Assembly (NCBI GenBank): GCA_036971615.1 | Contig: JAYKKR010000055.1 | Span: 1 to 64,000, forward strand | Length of the DNA: 64,000 nucleotides | Direction of reading: 5' to 3' | Source: Amyloporia xantha | Lineage: Eukaryota; Basidiomycota; Agaricomycetes; Polyporales; Adustoporiaceae | Part shown: one piece after another, positions 1 to 11,911 of the stretch | Numbering within the stretch: the first letter of the stretch is position 1 | Layout: each line of letters begins with the position of its first letter | Position numbers and translations under genes: made by a program | Notes under the pieces: model-generated | Seen by the model: the letters and a program-made list of their open reading frames with translations, nothing else | Told to the model about the DNA's origin: nothing | Database searches by the model: none

Positions 1-88
1 CGGCTGTGTCCACGTGGTGCTCGGCAGGAGGCGATACTCGATCGGGTTATTTTCTGTTATTTTACTGTCTGTGTTCCTCCTGCGCGCC

Positions 89-2298
89 ATGTCCCCCCGA
101 GTTCGTCTCTTCCCAGCTCCTCAAAAGCGTAAATCATCCACCGACAACGATGCTCTCTCTTACATCCGACAGCTCGAAACGCAGCTCGCCAATGCTGTAT
201 CAACCAAGTCCTCTTTGAATCCGTTAGCGGATCTACTCGACCTCGCTCTGAGTGCTCAAGACGAGGGGCATCTGTGCAAAGCCATTTATGCTCTTTACCG
301 GACCTTTGTATTGATCATCTCCGACGGCACCATATCCAGACATCCAAGCGGGGAAGACGAAAAGGCAGTACATCTTTTGGCTCGTAGAGAAGCTGAATAC
401 TTTTGTCGAGCTCTTAACTGGGCTGCTCAAAGACGAAGATGCAACATTGAGGGTATGTTTCCCATTATCCTTATATGTGTCTTCATATTGACTCGCAAAA
501 AGACTTCCGCTCTCCAAATTTTGTTTTCTCTTCAAAAGCACTTATCGAAGGCCGCGACCAAACGCTCTCCCTCTGCAGACCAATCGCAACCTCAGTTTCA
601 CATCTCGCATTTCCGCAAGATCGTCAACGCTCTTCTTAGTTGTCCACCTTCACCACGCAAATCGTTTCTCAATAAGAAGCAGAAGGTAGAAAGAGATGTC
701 CACGAGCAGAGAACTATAGCGTCGGATGTCAGAGACGCTTTCATACAGACATGGTTAGATGTTTACGATGATATCCGATGGTTTTTTCTACGGGAAGCAG
801 GGTCTGTCTCTGTATTATTTGCAGGTGTCTGAACCACTGACATTACAAGCCAGAAACGTCCTCTCACATCACACGCCCCAGGACAACCCTTATATCCCTG
901 AAAATGTGCTCAGTCTTCTCGAAGGTCTCACGACATTTCCTACTTCGCCCTCAGAGTTGAACGCGTGGTGGGTGGAAGAGCTAGGTACTCGTCCTGCCCC
1001 TGGCAAAGGGTCTATCCAAGATGCCGAGACTCAGGATGATGAAGAGGAGATAGGTTTTGATGATAAAGACGACTGGAGAACATTCTTTGACCAAGATCAC
1101 TCCACGCGTGACTCTACCAAGTCAAAAATACCGTCAGCTAGACTACACAAACTCACGCTTCATCAATCGCTCCATTCACTTCCTTCACACCGAGCTGTCT
1201 TTACGCGTGCTTGGCTTGGCCTACTCCCCAGTCTGTCTGCGCGAGCTATGGAGTCTAAGGCATATTCTCTCAGGGTCTTGAATATATTGCACAGAGGTGT
1301 CATTCCTCATTTGACACGACCAGTTCTCATAATGGACTGGGTTGGGTCCTGCGTTGATTACGGTTCGTTCTCAATCAAGTTGCGACGGCTCACATTCATC
1401 TCACTTTAATTTCTTGTGTCTTTCAGGAGGTACAGTGGGCCTTCTTGCCCTGAATGCGCTGTTCACTCTGATGAAGGAGTACAATCTGTACGTTTTAATG
1501 ACGTCTATCATATGAGCGTGCTGTGCGTTCTCACATATATCTTCAACAGTGACTATCCGTCATTCTACACACGCTTGTATGCTTTCCTAGATCGCGACGT
1601 TCTCCACCTCAAGCACCGTGCACGGTTCTTTAGATTGACGGAGTTATTTTTGAGCTCAACGTCCGTCTGCCGTTGATATGATATGTCAGGAAAGCACACT
1701 GACATCGAAGTATATTTTAGGCATCTACCTGCCGCCTTAGTTGCGGCATTTGTGAAAAGACTTTCGAGGCTCTCCTTGAACGCCCCGCCTGCAGCAGTAG
1801 TCATGATCATCCCCTTCACATACAATCTGTTCAAGAGACATCCTGCCCTCATGCATATGATCCATCGTGTCAACGAAGTGGACGAAAATGACGATGGTAG
1901 GCTCATACTAGATTGTAGATGATGAGTTATTTGACATATGCGCCTCTAGACCCGTTCCAAATGCATGAAGCCAACCCTGTTCTTTCCAACGCAATCGAAT
2001 CATCGATATGGGAACTGTACACACATAAGCAACATTATCATGCTGTAGCATCGACTTTAGCTAGTATATTTGAAGAGGCATTTACGCGACCTGCGTACGC
2101 CATGGAAGACTTTCTGGACCATACCTATGGCACGGTAAGCACAGTGCCGTGAGCTTTCAGGCTTGAACGATTCTAAATTCTTCTGAACAGCTATTTGATA
2201 CCGAGGCGCAGAGACGTATCAGGAAGGAACCTGTTGTAGATTTGGAGCTGCGTCCGAACGGTGCGGCGGACGTAGTAGCCGACATGTGGGCATTTTGA
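89..2298 (+). CDS. NOC4: Noc4 nucleolar complex protein (CBF/Mak21 family)
   Basis: Eight exons: 89-452, 503-801, 854-1362, 1427-1487, 1550-1660, 1721-1896, 1950-2134 and 2191-2298, all with GT-AG introns of 50-64 nt. The start is the first in-frame ATG and has a good context. The product is about 603 aa. The C-terminal half is the CBF/Mak21 domain, recognisable from the DYPSFYTRLYAFLD region followed by the HLPAALVAAFVKRLSRL helix. Noc4 pairs with Nop14 in the nucleolus and is needed for 40S subunit maturation and export (family knowledge). Exon 1 does not read through as printed: the frame must shift by one base near 375-378, in a run of four T. With three T the two halves join smoothly into a conserved stretch (AVHLWLVEKLN). 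That is a likely sequencing error or, less likely, a real disabling insertion. The family call is firm. Confidence 0.88.
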
Positions 2299-2538
2299 GG
2301 TAGGATATATAGATGCAAGTCGCGCGTATTATGATACTCGGGTCTGCACGCAGCCCTCTCTTTACAAGCCATCACGACACGTTCAGCGCGCACGAATGTG
2401 TACGTGCCTGGGTACTCGTATTCATCCGACTTGACGAAACAGACATTGGTACACCAAGTAAGAAGGAGAAGAAGGAGTATTTTCTGGCTTGCACACATTG
2501 ACGCAACTCACGCTTCCACGAGCCATTGCAACGCGAAG

Positions 2539-2760
2539 TTACACGAAGTCTTCACTTGATTCCTCTTTGCATAGATTGCGGAGTACTTTTGCTCGCTTGA
2601 CTAGTACAGACGCAGTCAGATAATCCCAATGATAGCATTGCTGAAAGACGATGAAATCCGACGGTATCCAATCGCTCGTATTGGCAGCAGTCACTAAACT
2701 TAACATATACATAAGTGCTTGCTTCGCCAAGTCAACATATACGGGCGTAAAACTGATCGC
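2539..2760 (-). pseudogene. Fragment of an unrecognised protein gene
   Basis: On the minus strand about 70 codons stay open and read as a plausible soluble protein segment (IQFGSGAISFTPVYVDLAKQ continuing through an ...LVTAANTSDWIPSDFIVFQQ... stretch), ending in a stop at 2539. Upstream on the same strand the frame breaks within about 30 codons and no start or splice chain can be built. I do not recognise the family. It may be the 3' exon of a decayed gene, or chance. Confidence 0.25.
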
Positions 2761-4686
2761 ACCACTCCCAAACTGAATTTCATTCTCTAATCAAGGTAGC
2801 AGAACAATAACGTATGTGGAGACAATCTCTGGAGGACACGGCGAGAAATAATTTTGTTGAACTGCATCCGAACTGCGTGTAGTGTTCGATCAACATCACA
2901 AATTCGCAATGCAGATCTTCATGGAAAGCACTTGATGTACCAGAGTCATTACCATCTGCTCATCTAACAAAAAAAACACTTGCAAATGCGTGTTTCAATC
3001 CATATGATCCGGGTCCTAGGAATGAGTCACATTTTTTTGCAAAACGATATTTCACGACTCTGGTTCCGATTGACTAACTTCTATGCCAATCTTACGACAG
3101 CCATATGTCCAGAAAAGGTACCGTACAGATATGTCCCGGAGCATGGAGCAGCCTGGGTAATGTGTTCGAACTGAATGTCATCTCTGTGTGCCAGATTGCC
3201 AGGGTTCCGACAGTGTGGCTAGATTCCCCATCAAGGCTCAAACAAATCCATCAATGCAAACCAGGGCAGGTTGAGGAGTCCGATGGGCGTGGTTTGCAGG
3301 GTTACGCCTGATGACACGGTCAACTCCCGATTGCCTTCAGTACGGAGAAGGCGGTAGCGGCCTTGTGTATACATGCATGATGTATTAGAATGTGATCCGT
3401 TAGGTTTCTTGTTATTCTCCAAAGAGTCGTCAACCATTCTGCCTGGTAGCGGTTGTCAGATACACATCCGGAGCTCAGCCTTTTGAGGAGCAACGGAGCC
3501 ACCCAAGCAAGTGTCATAAATTATCCATTAGCGTTTTGCGAAGGGACTGAAAAATATACTAACGAATAGGGTTAACCAGCTGGCTCCCGAAAGCTACGTC
3601 CTATACCGAGAAGGTAGTAACGAATCTTTTCGAATTTAGATCCATCGTCGGCCAGGTCAACATATCAACCGGCTTTTTTCCTGATTGGCATGCTCACCGC
3701 TATATTTGGGTAATGACGATGCATTTAGCACTGCGTCTCCAATACTATGTAGATCTCCCTGGAACGAAGCGATTAGCAAAGCCAAGATGACGAATTCTGC
3801 GTCTAAAAACTCGTGATCCTATTGCTCAAGAACTCAACCTTTCGGACAGTCGTTAACAAATCAGCGCCATGTTTTAACCCTCTTGAGTCTGGTAACTTTG
3901 ACTGCAAGTCAATATATAATGATGTTCGTCAAGACGTGCTGGCGCACGTTCTATCTTACACGGTGTCGATCAAGCGAAACCTCTTGCAAGCATCATAATT
4001 GATATGCATACAACGCTCAGCATTTGTTGACAAGAGAAACATGGTGTGGGAAAGCCGCATACCTAAGTTGTGAGCATAGACCTTCTAAACACTTGTCTAC
4101 TGTAGACGAGTACTCCCTCTGACGGGCTCCAGTCTATTGGGTTTCTAGCCAGAGCCGCCAGCATGCTGGCTCAGGAACCTCAGGTCGCTAGTCCGATGAA
4201 TGAGCGGTCACCGGTCACGGTTGATCTTCATTCCGGATGCAGCTGAAGCTAGCTGAAGTACAAGCAGAAGTCGTGATGTGTGAACAGCAGCTCGGGAGCT
4301 CTGCCTTCTCGACAATGGAGATCCAACCTCAGCAAGTCCATGATCCCACCTTATTTAATCCATGACATTGTACGACATTCGTAGTCGCGGCGGCCCGAGG
4401 AAAGACGTTCGATCGCTGAGAATTGGCTCACTGTTCTCACCCGAGGAGTGCGGAACTCCATAGGAGTCCCAGCCGCCAGGTGCGACCAGGAGATGCCTGC
4501 CTCTGGCAGCATGTTCAACACAATGAATGAGAGGAGCGAGAGATAGGTGGGCCTCGTCGGGTCGAACGATGAGCTCGGCACGGACTCGAGCCCTCGGAGC
4601 CTCGCACTGGGCCAATGATGTATGTGCACGTGATCCGATCGATAGTCGCGCTCATGACCATTAGCGCCGGATAGCGCGGGTCCTCC

Positions 4687-4783
4687 GCTTATATCTTCAA
4701 CACTCCGACCTCTCTCCAACGCTCTCTCTCTCTCATCCATCTCTCTCGCTTGCCCAACGCTAAGCTCATCCCACTCAGAAACA
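4687..4783 (+). promoter_or_regulatory. TATA-like site and CT-rich core promoter of the aldolase gene
   Basis: A cttatatctt TATA-like element lies about 95 bases upstream of the aldolase ATG. It is followed by a run of alternating CT from about 4712 to 4750. Pyrimidine-rich tracts just upstream of the transcription start are typical of strongly expressed fungal glycolytic genes. Confidence 0.45.
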
Positions 4784-6500
4784 ATGGGTATCCTCGATAT
4801 TGTCCCCGTAAGTGTGCTTCCGTTTTCAATCGGCGAGCCATCTTAACACGCAGAGCAGGCCGGTGTCTTGACCGGAGACAACGTCCGCAAGCTTTTTGAA
4901 TACGCAAAGGAGCACCAGGTCCGTCCTCTGTCCTCCATGCATCTCGATATGCTGCATCGCTCACTCGTGGATGCCACAGTTTGCCATCCCCGTAAGTCTC
5001 TCCGCCCGTTTGCACCTCGCGCAGACTAACTCTCGACATCGTACCATCGCGTATATCAGGCCATCGTAAGTCGTGCCGTCCCTTCCCCAACCCCAAAGTC
5101 CGCACTAACCGCTCCTGCGCTGCTTAGAACGTCACATCCTCCTCTACAGCCAACGCAGTGCTCGAAGCAGCACGGTCCGTTCCGTCCTCTAACGCCGCTC
5201 GGCCCTGGTGCTGACAGGGTCCTCATACAGCGACATCAAGAGCCCCATCATTATCCAAGTCTCGCAGGGCGGTGCGGCGTACTACGCCGGCAAGGGCCTT
5301 GCGAACGACAAGCAGCAGGCGTCCATCCTCGGTGCCACCGCCGCGGCGCACCACGTCCGCCTGCTCGCGAAGGAATACGGGGTGTACGTGCACGTCTCTC
5401 TCGCGCTCTGCATGCTGCTGACCCGTGCCGTGCCGACAGCCCCGTCGTGATGCACTCGGACCACTGCGCGCACAAGCTGCTCCCGTGGTTCGACGGGATG
5501 CTCAAGGCGGACGAGGAGTACTACAAGCTGCACCAGGAGCCGCTCTTCTCGTCGCACATGCTCGATCTGTCCGAGGAGCCCAAGGAGGAGAACATCGCGA
5601 CGTGCGTGTCGTACTTCCGGCGGATGGCGCCGCTCGGGCTCTGGCTCGAGATGGAGATCGGCATCACGGGCGGCGAGGAGGACGGCGTGGACAACACGAA
5701 CGTGGACAACAACAAGCTGTACACGCAGCCGGAGGACATCTGGGACGTGTACACCGCGCTGTCTGCGATCGGGCCCAACTTTAGCATCGCGGCGGCGTTC
5801 GGGAACGTCCACGGCGTGTACAAGCCCGGGAACGTGCGCCTGCACCCGGAGCTCCTCCAGAAGCACCAGGTGTACGCCGAGGAGAAGCTCGGTGGGGGAA
5901 AGAAGAAGCCTCTGTGAGTCCGTCGGCTGTGCATCTGGAGTTCGCTGCTGATCGGGGTCTCCCGCAGGTTCCTCGTCTTCCACGGTGGCTCCGGCTCGAC
6001 CAAGGAAGAGATCAAGACGGCGGTCCAGAACGGCGTCGTCAAGATGAACGTCGACACGGGTGCGTACCTCGCGCACGGGTTATCTTGCGTGTTTGCTCAC
6101 TTGCTCCCCGCAGACACGCAATACGCGTATCTCGTTGGCATTCGGGTCAGTCACGTGCTCCTGCGAATGCTCGGATGATGACAACTGGACGCGCTTTCAT
6201 TTGCAGGACTTTGTCCAGAAGAAGTCGGGCTACCTGCAGTCGCAGGTGGGCAACCCTGAGGGCGCGGACAAGCCGAACAAGAAGGTACGTCGCGGGTCGA
6301 GTTTGGATTCCTGCGCGTGTGGGCTGACGATGGCGTGGCGGGCAGTACTACGACCCGCGTGTGTGGGTGCGGGAGGGTGAGAAGACGCTGTCGCAGCGTG
6401 TCAAGGAGGCGTGCACTGACCTTGGGAACGTCGGTGCGTATGCGTGTTGTGTTTTGACGGAGCGGGCAGACACTAATGGCTGTGTGCAGATCAACTGTGA
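4784..6500 (+). CDS. FBA1: Class II fructose-bisphosphate aldolase
   Basis: Twelve exons: 4784-4807, 4859-4918, 4980-4991, 5060-5065, 5128-5174, 5231-5383, 5440-5913, 5968-6059, 6114-6145, 6207-6284, 6346-6433 and 6490-6500. They sum exactly to 358 codons, the normal length for fungal class II aldolase. The enzyme cleaves fructose-1,6-bisphosphate to DHAP and glyceraldehyde-3-phosphate in cytosolic glycolysis, using zinc. Visible sites are the HSDHCAH motif (Asp108/His109: general acid and zinc ligand), the EMEIGITGGEEDG loop and the HGGSGS zinc-ligand/phosphate loop, then NVDTDTQ. The 5' end is unusually fragmented: exon 3 is 12 nt, exon 4 only 6 nt (two codons) and the last exon 11 nt. Every junction restores the conserved protein, so the model is strong. 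Confidence 0.95.
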
Positions 6501-7473
6501 GACGTGTTTGAGGGGCGTAATGCGGAATGAAAGAATGAATTAGAAAGCGCGAGGTCAAGTGTTGTATTGTTGAATGTACTGTAGCATGACGCAGGAACAG
6601 AGCGGAAGCGGAATCTATCGTAGTGTTACAATTTGTACGAGGCTTGGGGGGGACCCTCGCTAGAAGTGAGACGAGTTCCAAGCGCGTTTTGTCGCCGAAT
6701 AAAGTTCCTGCCCTGCAGATTTCATGTGCATCGGGTCGGAGCGGGTGTCTCGCAACCGACGCACGATGAACAACGAGCACGTCAATTTGTTTCCGCTGTC
6801 ATGAGGAGTCGCGTGGATGGCAAGTGAAGACACATATGGCGAAGCGGCGATTGCATTAAATTTTAATTTGGCGGGTGCTATGTCGGGTACGACGCACGCA
6901 GGCACGACGTCTGCGGTGCGGAGGCAGAGGCTATCCTGCTAAATTTTGCAGACAGTCAAGCGCGAGGCGTGGTTGTGAACGAGCTGAAACGGTCCGTGCG
7001 CCGCTATTGTTAGAGCAGGAAACCGGGAAAGAGGCGCGGTGCTAACCGATGCGAGGGTGGGTGCAGTGAGCGGGAAGACGGAGTGGAGTGAATGCACGAT
7101 TGAGCGTGAATGCGGGCAGTGACTTGGATGATGGATGGGGTTCTCGCGGGCCCCGCTTGGCGCAACGGCTGAGGATCGCGATCGGAAGGTTGGGCATTAA
7201 GTGTCGGCCCGTCTCCGCGACGACGGGCTGCCTTGTGCTCGCGGACTAGCCGCTGTCCGAAAGAAACGGAGGACCCCAGAGTGCGCCGTCCGTCGGCAGG
7301 GCATCTCGGGCACATGTCACCAAGCTGTCGGGTTGCCGGCGGCGGGACGGGGTCGTGACAGGTCCCACAATGGCCCACAGGTCAAAAAAGGGAAGGACAG
7401 GGCCGAAGGGTGGGTAGCCTGGGCAGGATAACAGTTCGCCTGCTGCCTGTCCCCAAGTCTGCCTCCGACCACG
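6501..7473. other. Intergenic: aldolase 3' region and photoreceptor promoter
   Basis: The first 100-150 bases after the aldolase stop are the likely 3' UTR. The rest is GC-rich with only antisense or short frames, and no domain-like protein or repeat structure was seen. The last 100 bases precede the photoreceptor start and show no obvious TATA box. Confidence 0.5.
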
Positions 7474-10112
7474 ATGCCCTTTGAGCGATATCTCTCTCAG
7501 CACAGCGCCCAGCACGGCGCGCACAGTGCCCAGCATGGCGCGCACAGTGCCCAGCTCGGCGCGCACAGTGCCCAGCTCGGCGCGCACAGTGCCCAGCTGT
7601 CGGCGACCGACGTCGACCTCGGCATCGACGCGTCCACATTCAACTCCAACGTCCACTTCCAAGTCCCCAACCTCGGCGCACCTACTCTCGCTCCAGGCGG
7701 CGGCGCAGAGGTCCTCCCCGCTGGCTTCCTCGCCAACCCGAACGCCCTCGCCGCCTCCTGGTTCTCGTCCGACAGCCTCTCCAGGTGCGTCCGTTCGTGG
7801 CCATCGTTCGCTCGCTCATCTCCCTCCAGCCCCGCCTTCCCCCCACAAAAATACACCCAGCATTCCTACCATCCGCCCTATCGCCTCCCATCATACGATG
7901 ACCTCCACGCCCAACTCGCTCACCCATCCCCCGCTAACCTTGCCTCTTATCCCTCCGCCTCTACCCATTCTCTGCCTCCCATATCCTCCGTCCCCCTCTC
8001 CATTCCCTCCTCCCTCGGCCTCCCCGTATACTCCACCTCCGGTTTCGACCTCCTCTCTATCCTCAGCCGCGTCGCATCACGCCCCCACCCCACTATCGCC
8101 CTCGGCCCCGTCGACATGACTTGCTCCTTCGTCGTCGCAGACGTCCGCCGCTACGACGCCCCCATAGGTGCGCCCCGCTTTGTTGATCCTTCGCCCTGCT
8201 GAACGTCTCGCTCCCAGTGTACGCGTCTCCCTCCTTCTTCTCGCTCACCGGCTACGACGAGCACGAGGTTATCGGCCGCAACTGCCGCTTCCTCCAGTCC
8301 CCAGACGGCCACCTCGCGCGCGGAGAGCTCCGCAGATACACCGCTCCAGAGGCCGTCCTCCACCTCAAACGCGCCACCGCACAGGACAAGGAGTGCCAGA
8401 CCAGCATCATCAACTACCGCAAGGGCGGCGCCGCCTTTATCAACCTCGTCACCGTCATTCCCATCCGCGGCGGCGTACACAACACCCCAGAAGAGGCCGA
8501 CGATATCGTCTACCACGTCGGCTTCCAGGTCGACCTCTCCCAGCAGCCCAACGCCATCCTCCAGAAACTCCGCGACGGCACCTACCGCGTCGACTACTCC
8601 CGCTCCCTCGCTCTCTCCAACCCCACCGCCCCGCCGCCCCGCAACTGGCGCGCCACCGCCGCAGCCATGCACGGCGTCTCCAGCGCCCTCCACTCGCTCC
8701 TCGCCAGCCCGGCCTTTGTCCGCTCCCTCCCGCTCTCCCTTGCCACCGTGAACCAGCCGGGCCCCGCCACCGGCGACAAGGCAGGCACAGGCGATCCCTA
8801 TGACGGCAACCGGCCACTGAATTTGCTCTTGCTCGAGAGCGCCCCCGACTTTGTTCACGTAGTTTCCCTCAAAGGCGCCTTCCTCTACGTCGCCCCCGCC
8901 GTGCGCCGCGTGCTCGGCTACGCGCCCGAGGAGCTCGTCGGCCGCTCCATCGCCGAGTTCTGCCACCCCGCCGACGTCGTTCCGCTCATGCGCGAGCTGA
9001 AAGAGTCGTCCGCAGGCGCGGGCACGCCCGGCACCGAGAGCCTAACGACCGCCACCGGCCCGCGCCACGTCGATCTGCTGTTCAGGATGCCGCACAAGTC
9101 GGGCACGGTCGTCTGGGTCGAGTGTCGTGGCAGGCTGCACGTCGAGCCGGGCAAGGGCCGCAAGGCCATCATCCTCAGCGGCCGCGTGCGCCCCATGCCT
9201 CGCCTCGCCTGGGGCCCCGTCGATCGGGCCGGAGGGCTGCTCGCTCCCGTCCGCGCGGAGGACGACGATGACGATAGCGCTGCGGATGAGCGCGTCGAGG
9301 TCGAGCGGGAGGTGTGGGCGCTGCTGAGCGCGCAGGGCACGGTCCTCTTTGCAGGCACCGGCGTGCGTGATGTCCTGGGCTGGGCCGCTAGCGAGGTCAT
9401 TGGCCGTGCGGTGGGGGACCTGGTGGGCGGGGCGGCCCCGGCCGACGCGCGACGCACGCTGGAGGACGCGCTCGCGCAGCTGGGTGCGGCGGACGCCCTG
9501 GAGGACATAGCCCGTGTCTCGTGTGAGATGAAGCGCAAGGACGGCGGGCAGGTCGTCGTGCAGGTGGTTCTGTACCGCGCGGCGGCAGATAGACACTGCG
9601 AGTCGGGCGCGGCATGGTCCGCGGTACCGCCCCTGAGCGGTCCGCTCGTCTGCCAGATCAAGCTGGTCGACTTTGAGCCGCTGGCGGTCCCGCATACGGG
9701 GCGCATCGTGCACCCGCTCGCGGAGAGCGTGTACGACGAGCTGCAGACCACGCGGGGGAGCAGCTGGCAGTACGAGCTCCAGCAGCTCAAGTTTGCGAAC
9801 CAGCGCATGATGGAGGAGGTCGCTACGCTCGAGGCGGCTGTGCAGATGAAGACGTCGATGTCGACGACGTGCCAGCCGCAGCCGCAGCGGGCCCCGCCGC
9901 CACCCGAGCCCGTGCTGATGCCGCCGCCGTATGAGCATGAGCTGCAGTATCCCGGCGCGAGTCGCGCGGGCGGGCTGCTCGAGCATGACCAGCAGGAGTG
10001 GCGATCGCAGGGGAACCTCAGGTTCCACGACTTCCGCCCGCTCGCGCACTGCACCAACCAGCTTTCGCTCAAGCGGCCATGGGGCGAGTCGGGGCAGACC
10101 GATCCGACGTGA
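7474..10112 (+). CDS. WC-1: White collar-1-like LOV/PAS blue-light receptor without visible zinc finger
   Basis: Exons 7474-8167 and 8218-10112 give 862 aa. An optional in-frame 45-nt intron at 7785-7829 cannot be excluded. A LOV domain spans about residues 190-345, with the flavin motif GRNCRFLQ placing the photoactive cysteine at 254. A second PAS follows at about 430-500 (SAPDFVHVVSLKG start) and a third, degenerate PAS at about 590-660. A coiled-coil-like helix (YELQQLKFANQRMMEEVATL) lies near 770. WC-1 binds FAD, senses blue light and partners WC-2 to drive light-induced transcription. No GATA zinc finger is seen before the stop, as in other Agaricomycete WC-1 proteins, where WC-2 supplies DNA binding (established knowledge). 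The N-terminus carries a repeated GAHSAQ segment. Confidence 0.92.
7501..7600 (+). repeat. 21-bp coding tandem repeat in the photoreceptor N-terminus
   Basis: Four to five copies of a 21-bp unit (core gcgcacagtgcccag) encode a seven-residue SAQ(H/L)GAH repeat. The third and fourth units are nearly identical at the DNA level, which suggests recent expansion. The unit is a multiple of three, so copy-number changes would keep the frame. Confidence 0.9.
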
Positions 10113-11911
10113 GCGCTGCCGTCGTCGTCGGCGTTTTTTTTTTCACTTTCGTTCCCCTCGTTGCTATTGTGTTTTCGTGTTTTGCTCTTTCGTCGTACAT
10201 GCTTTCGTTGCTCGCTCTCGTGTATAGTACTTGTAGACCATACGTAATCTAGTCAGATACATTGCAGGGATCGACAGACGTGCCCTGTGTGTGAAGTCGT
10301 GCGTCCGAAGAACGACTGCGACGCGAGCCGGAAGGACCGCATTGCGTGGCTAATGGCAATACATACATGGGCTCGAGGCGCGCAGAATGCTCGTGTGGAC
10401 AGACTTTCAAGAATGACAAGCGAGGCTCATGATGGCAGAGATATAGGATCCGATCCAGAACAGTACAAATGCCCAGGCAACATTGAGATTAGCGAGTCGT
10501 TACATGAACCGCCAACAGGACAACAGAACAAGAACGCCAGAGAACGCCTGAACATAGTGGACCGTCAGCGGTGGGGCCAGCACACGACACGATAAACACT
10601 CACTCCTGTTGGGAGGGCGCAGCTTCGCACCCACATGTCCGTGCGAGGATCTAGAGGCGCATGCCGATGAGTGGACAAAGCCCAATCCTGAAACTGTGCA
10701 GCTTACGTTGGAAGATTTGGGCACCAGCCACTCGCTATCCCATACCGTTTCCTGATACTGCAACGCAGAGCATCACATTGGACCTGCATTCTCTGCCGAC
10801 AAAAGCACAGCCCACCGCCGCAGCATTTGCCCTCTACTCTCAGTCTGCCCTTCCTATTCACAACCGGACCGCTCGCATTCTGTTCAGGAGACATCAACAC
10901 CTATCAGTGGTATACGAAACTAGATCACAACCCACCGTTCTCCGTGGCCGTGCCCCGCGTATATCTTGCCCTCCCCCACACCCCTGGCTGAGCGGACGAG
11001 ATGAAATGCGAAGCGAGAGCGGCCGTTCTCTCGCTGCGCACACCACCTCTACCCTCAAGGGCCCGTTCCTCCTATTCATATAGGCTACACTGTGTCTACA
11101 TCTGCGACTTATCATACATGAATTATCGGCGAGGTACAAGAAAGCAAAACAGAAATTACCTAATAGACAAGGACCTACGGTACGGCATCAGCACAGAAAA
11201 TAAGCGAGGATAAGCACAGTAAATAGACCGACACGAAGCGAAAGCCAATAAGAGATTCCTGAATGGTCTTCCAACCCCTTTCTCACACAATCTCGGGAGT
11301 GTCTGCAAAACCTATCTGAAAGTCGCCATTCATCAACTGTGCAGAGATGTGCGAAAACGAAAGCTCGATACTACCTCTCGTCGGGGAGGCTGGCCTCATC
11401 GGGGTGATCAGGCCCTCATTCAGCTTCGCCGACGAATCCCAAAATTCTCCAACTGGCTTCCCGAGTGTGCGTCGCGCGGTTCGGAAGACATGGCAGTACG
11501 GCCTACAGACGAAAACGAAGAGACAATCACTGAACGTGGATGCCAAATTCAAAATCCGAAGATAAGAAGGCCTAGGGCGCGAGGTGAGACGAGCAGATCA
11601 TCGGGTTCATGACTCCCTTACTCCACGCCCCGCTCGCGCCGTCAGCCATACCTGAATCAAACATCTCCGGATGCATTCGGGCTTGATTGCGCTGCGCACT
11701 TTCGCCATTCATCGGGTTCTGCGTCTGGCTCGGATGAAAACAACAGGTCAGTGATGAATATAACGTGTGGTGCAGGGGGGAGCGAAGAAAAACGTAAACA
11801 AACATCGATACCGTAGCATCGTATGGGAAAGAAGTTTGTGTTTTTGTGTTTTTAGATTTTCCAGTTTTTTTGGGCTTGTGATGGTGATTAACTGAGAAGA
11901 AGGAAAAGATA
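10113..11911. other. Long 3' intergenic region containing one arm of an inverted duplication
   Basis: After the photoreceptor 3' UTR no coding frame is convincing. From about 10,620 to 11,040 the DNA matches, in inverted and diverged form, the segment 15,284-15,660. From 11,040 to 11,911 I see only AT-rich non-coding sequence and the 3' side of the hypothetical minus-strand gene. Confidence 0.5.
10620..11040 (+). repeat. Arm 1a of a diverged inverted duplication
   Basis: Shared with the reverse complement of 15,284-15,660. Matching blocks occur in the same order: a gtgcgag-atctagagg-gcatg block, an acatcaac block followed by agatcacaac, and a final block gcggacgagatgaaatgcga leading into gagcggccgttctctcgc. 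The blocks are diverged by substitutions and small indels, so the duplication is old. Confidence 0.75.

Larger units (their letters stand above)
2299..4783. other. Intergenic stretch between NOC4 and aldolase, no intact gene
   Basis: About 2.5 kb without a long open frame. The only protein-like traces are short minus-strand fragments near 2,540-2,850 and 3,230-3,440, described or rejected separately. The distal 500 bases hold the aldolase promoter. No transposon termini were seen. Confidence 0.5.

Noticed and set aside
375..387. Tiny intron explaining the NOC4 frame change
   Set aside because: Available GT-AG pairs would be about 20-32 nt, far below the 48-67 nt usual here, and would remove conserved residues.
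3231..3517. Short minus-strand frames with protein-like composition
   Set aside because: About 65 codons each, no splice continuity with each other or with 2,539-2,760, and no recognisable motif.
5282..6076. 264-codon open frame antisense to the aldolase gene
   Set aside because: It is the shadow of a highly codon-biased GC-rich exon. It contains no domain and spans aldolase introns.
8918..10072. 384- and 335-codon open frames antisense to the photoreceptor
   Set aside because: Low-complexity Ser/Arg/Ala translations mirroring the GC-rich sense exon, with no start context or homology.
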